From contig SYFN01000031.1 of NCBI GenBank assembly GCA_005800405.1, positions 1 to 12,664 of the forward strand: a stretch of DNA of 12,664 nt, in the 5' to 3' direction. Source of the stretch: Burkholderiales bacterium (GTDB lineage: Bacteria > Pseudomonadota > Gammaproteobacteria > Burkholderiales > Burkholderiaceae_D). The position numbers were made by a program, and so were the translations under genes. Shown here one piece after another: positions 8,296 through 12,664 of this stretch. The notes below the pieces were generated by a model, which saw nothing but the letters and a program-made list of their open reading frames with translations, ran no database searches and had not been told where the DNA came from. Within the stretch, counting starts at the first letter, position 1. Each line of letters starts with the position of its first letter.

Positions 8296-8302
8296 TACTT
8301 CC

Positions 8303-8920
8303 TTAATAATCATCATAAGGACTTGTGCGACCGTTTAAATGAACCTGCACAAGTCGGCCATTTCGCATATTGAAGAAAAAGCGGAAATCGTCGCGATCTC
8401 CATCGCTGCCATCGCAGTACATGATGTACTTATTTTCGTTCAAGCTGCGTCTTGGCTCTCCGAGGTAGCCGTCCAAAGGTACTGATCGGCGAGTCACTTG
8501 GGGCACCGGGATCCGAAATCTTAAGGTGCCATCTGGTTTTAGCACGATCCAGTAACGCCCGCCCGGGGTGACATAGACCAGCCCTGATCTGTCTGGAATC
8601 GGTGCCGGGCAGCGACGATTCTCCAAAACTTCACTTTGAAATTTCCAGCGGGTCGCCACTGGATAGCGCGTCTTTTCAGGTCCTATCTTCTCCGAAATCC
8701 ATTTCATGATATCCCGGGTCGGTTCATAACAAGGTGTAACCGACCCGTCATTCCAGACCCGCACCGGATTTCTGACCAGATCACAAGCTCTCAAATGTAG
8801 TTTTTGAGGCGGTTGTGTGTCGCTTTTCATCGTGCTCTTATCAGCGTCTTCTGAATATCGCAGATCAGTATGGTGTCGAAGAAAATGATTGACAAGGGAC
8901 GCGGATGAAAAGCCAATCAT
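8303..8920 (-). CDS. Hypothetical protein, unrecognised
   Basis: I do not recognise this 205-residue protein. It is soluble-looking, rich in Arg, Pro and Asp, and has no signal peptide or membrane segment. The central and C-terminal parts look like beta strands and turns (GLVYVTPGGRYWIVLKPDG, then LRFRIPVPQ), with a late aromatic block (FRFFFNM) and an acidic SPYDDY tail. Four cysteines are scattered. An inner ATG at 8828-8830 (MKSDTQPPQK, 175 residues) has a slightly better upstream sequence (AAGAG) and could be the real start, because the first 30 residues look less constrained. It lies about 500 bases downstream of, and on the same strand as, the secretion transporter gene. An accessory or immunity role is only a guess from position. 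Confidence 0.6.
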   Translation of the reverse strand: MIGFSSASLVNHFLRHHTDLRYSEDADKSTMKSDTQPPQKLHLRACDLVRNPVRVWNDGSVTPCYEPTRDIMKWISEKIGPEKTRYPVATRWKFQSEVLENRRCPAPIPDRSGLVYVTPGGRYWIVLKPDGTLRFRIPVPQVTRRSVPLDGYLGEPRRSLNENKYIMYCDGSDGDRDDFRFFFNMRNGRLVQVHLNGRTSPYDDY

Positions 8921-8955
8921 ACATCATCGTCAATGCGTGGTGCCGCTTTCAGCTC

Positions 8956-9004
8956 CCGCGATATTCCTCTAACCTAATGCACCGCGATAACTTATCGCGT
9001 TAGG
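8956..9004. repeat. CGCGATA(A) half-sites: one direct copy plus a 17-base palindrome
   Basis: CGCGATAA-C-TTATCGCG (8983-8999) is a perfect odd-length palindrome. The outer bases CCTAA (8973-8977) and TTAGG (9000-9004) also pair if five bases are bulged. A further copy of CCGCGATA is at 8956-8963, 26 bases from the matching CCGCGATA at 8982. Three half-sites just upstream of the unknown minus-strand gene fit an operator; a hairpin reading is also possible. Confidence 0.55.
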
Positions 9005-9167
9005 GATTGTCTTTTATTTGATAGGCAATGCAAGCGTTGATTTTGAATGATGTCAAATATGATTTGCATTTCGTTTGTTCGATTTATTGGGTTGTCGCTC
9101 AATTTGGACGCTTCTCAAAAGTATGATTGATATTCGGCATGATTATTATTGAGTACAGTTACTATTT

Positions 9168-9183
9168 ACGCATTGCAATGCGT
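9168..9183. repeat. 16-base perfect palindrome
   Basis: ACGCATTGCAATGCGT is self-complementary over all 16 bases, with no spacer. It sits in the AT-rich part of the gap. It could be a binding site for a dimeric regulator; no nearby regulator gene is visible. Confidence 0.55.
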
Positions 9184-9270
9184 TACCACGAGGGGCTAAC
9201 AAAAAGCTACGCGTGTGGTTGCAACCCTTGCAGGGCGGGCACTGGCTCGCAGGCCAGCCTAGTTTCGCTA

Positions 9271-9290
9271 GCGTGCGGCATGCCGCACGC
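9271..9290. repeat. 20-base perfect GC-rich palindrome
   Basis: GCGTGCGGCATGCCGCACGC is self-complementary over 20 bases. A second small hairpin (CTGGC/GCCAG, 9242-9257) lies beside it. The site is about 130 bases past the end of the transporter gene on the minus strand. It has no T tract, so it is not an ordinary intrinsic terminator. Confidence 0.65.
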
Positions 9291-9417
9291 ATGCCTCGCG
9301 GCACCCTTGTCATCGACCTCACCAGATAGATTTTTAGCTGCGACACGCAAATTAGATCCAACAAACAACACTGTGGTCGTTGCGAGTGCGACACGACCTC
9401 ACATCGTAGGATTTTCT

Positions 9418-11130
9418 TCAGAAATTGAGACTGAGGTAAAAGCCGGCCGTGGTGCTCGAGGTGCGGAATCCCTCAGGTTTATCTACTGGGCGACCAACGA
9501 AAAGATCCCAAGAGACGCGCGCCGCATTTCCGCGTAAGCCGATGACGGCACCGGTCAGGCGTGTGTCTGGCAACGTTTCGGTCGACCGGCCACCGACTCT
9601 TCCGGTATCGATGCCCGCATAGAGTTCGCTGGCCATGGGCGCCAGAGAAAGTCCCAACTCCTGACGCAACAGCCAGCCGTTATCGCCGCTGAGGAAGGAT
9701 TCGCCATCAAAGCCACGCACGGTGTAACGGGTACCGATAGCGAAACGATCTTGCGGCGTCAGTGGCGTGCCATTCCACTGTGCGCGCCAGCCGGCAACAT
9801 AGCGAAGACGTTGAGACGCCAGACGAAATGGTAGGGAGAGGGTTGCGTTAGCGCGGAGGATTTGCATACGCGATGTGCCTTCGCCAAAAGCCTCCTCCGG
9901 TGCGGGTCGAGATCCAAAAGCACCTGTGCCACGTCGTGCAGCGAGATTAGCCTCGATAGACACACTGTAAAGTTGCAAGCGATGATTTAGCGCGAGCTCC
10001 CAGCCACCGGTGTCGCGTCGCTGAGGACGGACTTCGGTATAGTCGATGAAATTGCGTGACTCGCACGACCACCAGCGTAGGCTGGCGCTGGTTTTGCTGA
10101 GGCTGTTACGATAGAGCAGACGGGTGATGGCCAGTTCTTGGTTATCGCTGTTGCCATGGTAGCTATAGTACTGATTCAGACCCAGCCCCAGCTGGTGATA
10201 TTCGAATGTGGTGGCGGTAGCTGATAGCAGCCATTCTCTCCATGGCACTGAATTATGAACCGTATGCGCTTGTGAACCACGATCACCGGGTAAACCACCA
10301 CCCACGGCTTGATTGACGCTGACGTAGAAAAGATCATTGAGCGTCCACCAGTGGTCATAGGCCAGTGTCAGCGCGGCTTGATGTTTGCCGGTATATTTAC
10401 TTCCTGCATCATCGAGCGAAAGGTTCAGTCGAAACGGCATTGCTTGGGCCCACTCGATGATCACATCGCTTTCACCTGGTGCAGCATGAGCGTCTTGTGC
10501 CGCGTTGATCCTCAGACTCGCTTCCGCAATGGGAAGTCGTTTGAAATTATCGAGACCTTGTTCCAGCACGCGCGTATTGAGCAAATCGCCAGGCTTTGCC
10601 GGTATGGCATTCCACAGCGTTGCACGGGAGGCGGTGCCATTTGCAAAGCGGATATGGCGAATTCGACCGGGCAGTAACGTCAGCGTGAGAGTGCCGTCGC
10701 GAATATCCTGCTTTTCGGCCAGTACGCGGGTAGTGACATAACGGCGTTCGAGTATCGCTTGTTGTACTCGCTGAATTACGAGTGCTATGCCTGATGGACC
10801 AAGGCAGCGGCCGCGTGCCGAATCATTTTCTCGATCTGCGGCTGCAAGCGTCCACTGAAAATGCTCGCTTGCATCGCCCTGCAAGACAAGCGTGTGAATG
10901 ATGTGGCAGGGAACTTCGTCAAGCGGTAGCAGAGAGGTTTCTGGCGTGGGTGTGGGCAAATGTAAGGGCTTCTATGTTTCATTCCGCTGACGCAATTCAC
11001 GTTCGCGCTCTTGTTGACGCAGTAATTGCTCAGTTTCAATCGACTGAGCAGCGCAAAGCGCTGGCGCGATAAAACTAAAAATGAAAAAGACGATGGTGGA
11101 GCAACGCAGGAGTCTGACCGGCATGATCAT
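9418..11130 (-). pseudogene. Two-partner-secretion transporter (FhaC/ShlB/CdiB family), interrupted by an in-frame amber codon
   Basis: TpsB proteins are outer-membrane POTRA-barrel transporters that export one large TpsA partner. The frame starts at ATG 11130 (or 11124) with a signal peptide (MPVRLLRCST, a hydrophobic run, then IAPALCAAQ). A charged helix QQERERELRQRNET follows, typical of the FhaC-family N-terminal plug. A TAG stop then falls at 10972-10974. The same frame continues for about 517 residues: a Pro-rich linker (PTPTPETSLLPLDEVPC), two POTRA-like domains, and a beta barrel. It includes the loop 6 motif YTVRGFDGES about 96 residues before a terminal Phe (LSLNF). Apart from that codon the frame is intact at about 570 codons, near normal length. 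CAG to TAG is the simplest origin. No TpsA gene adjoins it. Without readthrough the barrel part has no signal peptide. Confidence 0.85.
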
Positions 11131-11216
11131 TAACAAAAAGTTAAATCAAGGCGGCGGAGTTTATTAGGTGCTGGGGTTGGCTGTCAGTTGAATTATGTGA
11201 AGTGTTGCGAGGATGA

Positions 11217-11246
11217 TGAAGAAAAGACGCAGAGAAGCGCGTCTCA
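11217..11246 (-). terminator. Intrinsic terminator after the Anbu gene
   Basis: Read on the minus strand, AGACGC and GCGTCT form a perfect 6-base stem around an 8-base loop (plus 11225-11244), followed directly by TTTTCTTC. It lies about 45 bases after the Anbu stop and separates that gene from the transporter downstream. Confidence 0.65.
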
Positions 11247-11288
11247 ATAAAATAAAACCGTCAGCGCGTTCAGACGCCAGTTCGATAA

Positions 11289-12176
11289 TCAGTGCTGACG
11301 CTTATGGTCGTCATCTTGTGCCAGTGTTTGCCGTTGCGGAGTTCGCGTTTCAATACGTGTAACCGAGCTTGGTGGTGAAATGCGTACAGGATGATTCAGA
11401 TGCCCACTGGTTGACAGCACATTGCTGGTGGCTTCAGGTGCTGCATTCCACGCCGGGTCAGGAATACTTTCGAACACAGATTTCAGTTGTTGCCCCCAGG
11501 TGCTGCGTATCATTTGAAAGTACTGATTTTTTTCATCAATGGTAACAAAGCGTCCGATAGACAAACTATCTGTACCGTACACCAGCAGATCGAGGGGGAA
11601 GCCGACCGAGATATTGGATCGTAAGGTCGAATCCATGGAAATCAGTGCACATTTCGCGGCTTCATCCAGCGGTGTTACGGGAGAGATAACCCGATCGACA
11701 ATGGGCTTGCCGTATTTGGATTCACCGATCTGAAAATAAGGATTTTCATCATGCGACTCGATGAAATTCCCTGCGGAGTACATCTGAAGTAGACGACAGC
11801 GCTCGCCACGGATTTGTCCGCCGAAGATCAGACTGACGTTGAAATCAATGCCAAACTTTTCCAGGGACTCAGCATCACGCTTGTGTACGTTACGTATGCA
11901 TTCGCCGACGATCTGTGCGGCTTCAGCCATGGACGAAGCTGTCCAGATGCTGGTGCCATCGGGCGATAGATATTCGGCGACCATCTGGCGGATGGATTGA
12001 GAGATCGACAAATTGCCTGCGCTCATGAGTACCATCATGCGATCGCCCGGGTTTTCAAACATGCTCATTTTTCGGAAGGTGCCAATCTGATCGACACCCG
12101 CATTGGTGCGCGAATCCGACAGAAAGACCAGGCCCGCGTTCAGGCGCATCGCGATGCAATAAGTCAGGACCACCAT
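11289..12176 (-). CDS. Anbu-type proteasome-like peptidase
   Basis: This belongs to the Anbu (ancestral beta subunit) branch of the Ntn-hydrolase/proteasome superfamily, a bacterial relative of HslV and 20S beta subunits. Its physiological substrate is unknown. The signature is LTYCIAMRLNAGLVFLSDSRTNAGVDQIGTFRKM near the N-terminus, read here as TYCIAM, SDSRTNAGVDQ and FRKM. T5 is the presumed nucleophile, D21 matches proteasomal D17, and K36 lies at the active-lysine position. The C-terminal 45 residues are Pro/Ser/Thr-rich and look disordered (LNHPVRISPPSSVTRIETRT). The start is uncertain: ATG 12176 leaves MVVL before the Thr, whereas a CTG at 12165-12167 would place Thr second. A transglutaminase-like gene fragment lies 61 bases upstream, matching the known Anbu neighbourhood. 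Confidence 0.9.
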   Translation of the reverse strand: MVVLTYCIAMRLNAGLVFLSDSRTNAGVDQIGTFRKMSMFENPGDRMMVLMSAGNLSISQSIRQMVAEYLSPDGTSIWTASSMAEAAQIVGECIRNVHKRDAESLEKFGIDFNVSLIFGGQIRGERCRLLQMYSAGNFIESHDENPYFQIGESKYGKPIVDRVISPVTPLDEAAKCALISMDSTLRSNISVGFPLDLLVYGTDSLSIGRFVTIDEKNQYFQMIRSTWGQQLKSVFESIPDPAWNAAPEATSNVLSTSGHLNHPVRISPPSSVTRIETRTPQRQTLAQDDDHKRQH

Positions 12177-12237
12177 CCGAAAAGTAAAAGCCGCATTTTA
12201 ACTGAGACATTGATTACCAAGAATGAACCCATCATCC

Positions 12238-12524
12238 TCATAGCGGGTTGATATCCACGCGCACATCCAATAATTCATCGCCACCACCGTGCCTTATGCC
12301 ACGTACCGGTGCGGCCGATTCATAATCCCGCCCGACGGCCAGTCGGCAGTACGAGGCGGTTTGGAAGCGTGCATGCGTGACATCAATACTCGCCCAACCC
12401 GAAAAATCGACGTCATCCACCCAGACATCGACCCAGGCGTGGCTGGCGCTATGGACAACCTCGCCAGGGTCAATGTAGCCTGACACATAACGTACCGGTA
12501 TTCCAGCGCTGTGGCAGCATGAGA
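12238..12524 (-). pseudogene. Transglutaminase-like protein, C-terminal fragment cut by IS30
   Basis: This is the 3' part of a transglutaminase-like (papain-fold) gene of the kind found beside Anbu. The open frame enters from the IS junction as SCCHSAGIPVRYVSGY and continues with IDPGEVVHSASHAWVDVWV (catalytic His in SHAW) and GWASIDVTH (catalytic Asp). It ends with the typical tail RLAVGRDYESAAPVRG. In this family the nucleophilic Cys lies in a GxCxDF motif roughly ten residues before the GIPxRYVSGY stretch, so it has been removed together with the whole N-terminal half. About 95 codons remain of a gene usually near 280-300 codons. It is on the same strand as Anbu and 61 bases upstream of it. 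An internal GTG (12484-12486) could still start a short product, but it would be inactive. Confidence 0.85.
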
Positions 12525-12664
12525 CGTGGTTTCAAGTACGAAGTGCAACACGGTTTAGAGATTCATGAAACACCTGATGCGGGGTTTTAAATCCCAATCG
12601 TTTTCTGGGGTGGTGATTCAATCGATCTTCGATCATTTTAAGCTCTGCATCAGTAACCGTAGAT
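12525..12664 (-). mobile_element. IS30-family insertion sequence, 3' end (copy B, inverted)
   Basis: This is a second copy of the element at the left edge, in the opposite orientation. Its 140 bases match positions 50-189 of the window with three substitutions (12545, 12573, 12611), and homology stops abruptly at 12525. Immediately beyond that point lies the broken transglutaminase frame, so 12524/12525 is an insertion or recombination junction. The remainder of the element is outside the window. Confidence 0.87.
12532..12664 (-). CDS. IS30-family transposase, C-terminal fragment (copy B, partial)
   Basis: This is the same protein tail as in copy A. It enters at the window edge, reads STVTDAELKMIEDRLNHHP, then RKRLGFKTPHQVFHESLN and RVALRT, and stops at TGA (plus 12532-12534). 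Compared with copy A it has H for R, V for M and A for V; all three base differences change the amino acid. The catalytic residues lie outside the window. It reads toward the transglutaminase fragment and Anbu, on the same strand. Confidence 0.88.
   Translation of the reverse strand, partial: STVTDAELKMIEDRLNHHPRKRLGFKTPHQVFHESLNRVALRT

Larger units (their letters stand above)
8921..9417. other. Palindrome-rich gap between the unknown gene and the TpsB gene
   Basis: There are about 500 bases without a convincing gene. Reading frames on both strands are short, give unlike-protein sequences rich in Cys or Arg, or overlap the transporter gene. The left part (about 9005-9175) is AT-rich; the right part (about 9215-9310) is GC-rich. 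Three perfect palindromes are present (8983-8999, 9168-9183, 9271-9290). On the minus strand, TTGACA (plus 9049-9054) could be the -35 box of a promoter for the unknown gene, but no good -10 follows. No haemagglutinin-like (TpsA) remnant could be read. Confidence 0.6.

Noticed and set aside
8297..8321. A terminator hairpin between convergent purM and the unknown gene (TCCTTA/TAAGGA)
   Set aside because: A 6-base AT-rich stem with a 10-base loop and no T tract is too weak, and it overlaps the end of the unknown coding region.
8303..8920. Naming the unknown gene as a CDI immunity protein or toxin tail
   Set aside because: There is no VENN-type motif, no CdiA sequence and no recognisable toxin or immunity fold; only proximity to TpsB supports it.
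9146..9394. An 82-codon minus-strand frame after TpsB, considered as a TpsA remnant or small secreted protein
   Set aside because: The Cys- and Arg-rich translation has no TPS domain, no haemagglutinin repeats and no signal peptide.
9127..9537. A 136-codon plus-strand frame in the palindrome-rich gap
   Set aside because: It runs into the TpsB coding region on the opposite strand, has no ribosome binding site, and its translation has no family pattern and crosses the 20-base palindrome.
1..12664. A composite transposon carrying the whole window
   Set aside because: The interior holds core genes in what I recall as the usual betaproteobacterial order, and the IS copies differ. An invertible block or contig edges at repeats explains the layout better.

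Overview
The window looks like a chromosomal segment of a betaproteobacterium, probably Burkholderiales. The main reason is the gene order purM, divergent from an AI-2E-family permease, hda, a HAD phosphatase, pcnB, folK, a deoxynucleoside kinase and panB, which I recall as typical of that group. This placement is inference; no rRNA or other decisive marker is present. Both ends lie inside copies of the same IS30-family insertion sequence. The copies are in opposite orientation, with the 3' ends of their transposase genes facing inward. The 140 bases present in both differ at three positions.

Left to right: (1) the 3' end of IS30 copy A; (2) a 364-base gap with no convincing gene; (3) a beta-carbonic anhydrase gene on the + strand; (4) convergent with it, a compact minus-strand operon that begins near 7128 and runs permease, hda, HAD phosphatase, pcnB, folK, deoxynucleoside kinase, panB. 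Most of its junctions overlap by 1 to 8 bases. (5) purM diverges from that operon. A perfect 8+8 inverted repeat lies in the shared promoter region. (6) An unrecognised minus-strand gene converges on purM. (7) A roughly 500-base gap carries three perfect palindromes. (8) A two-partner-secretion outer-membrane transporter (FhaC/ShlB/CdiB type) has an in-frame amber codon between its signal peptide and its POTRA region, and no secreted partner gene is visible. (9) An Anbu proteasome-like peptidase gene is followed by a good intrinsic terminator. (10) The 3' fragment of a transglutaminase-like gene, normally an Anbu partner, is cut by IS30 copy B.

The left two thirds is core metabolism and replication control: purine, folate, pantothenate and deoxynucleotide salvage, RNA polyadenylation, and DnaA inactivation. 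The right third looks like accessory DNA in decay: an orphan and interrupted secretion transporter, an unknown gene, and an Anbu module that has lost the catalytic part of its transglutaminase. I did not find a complete system that I can call new. The points most worth a second look are the amber codon, the broken Anbu module, the unusual Anbu N-terminus, and the palindrome-rich gap beside the unknown gene.
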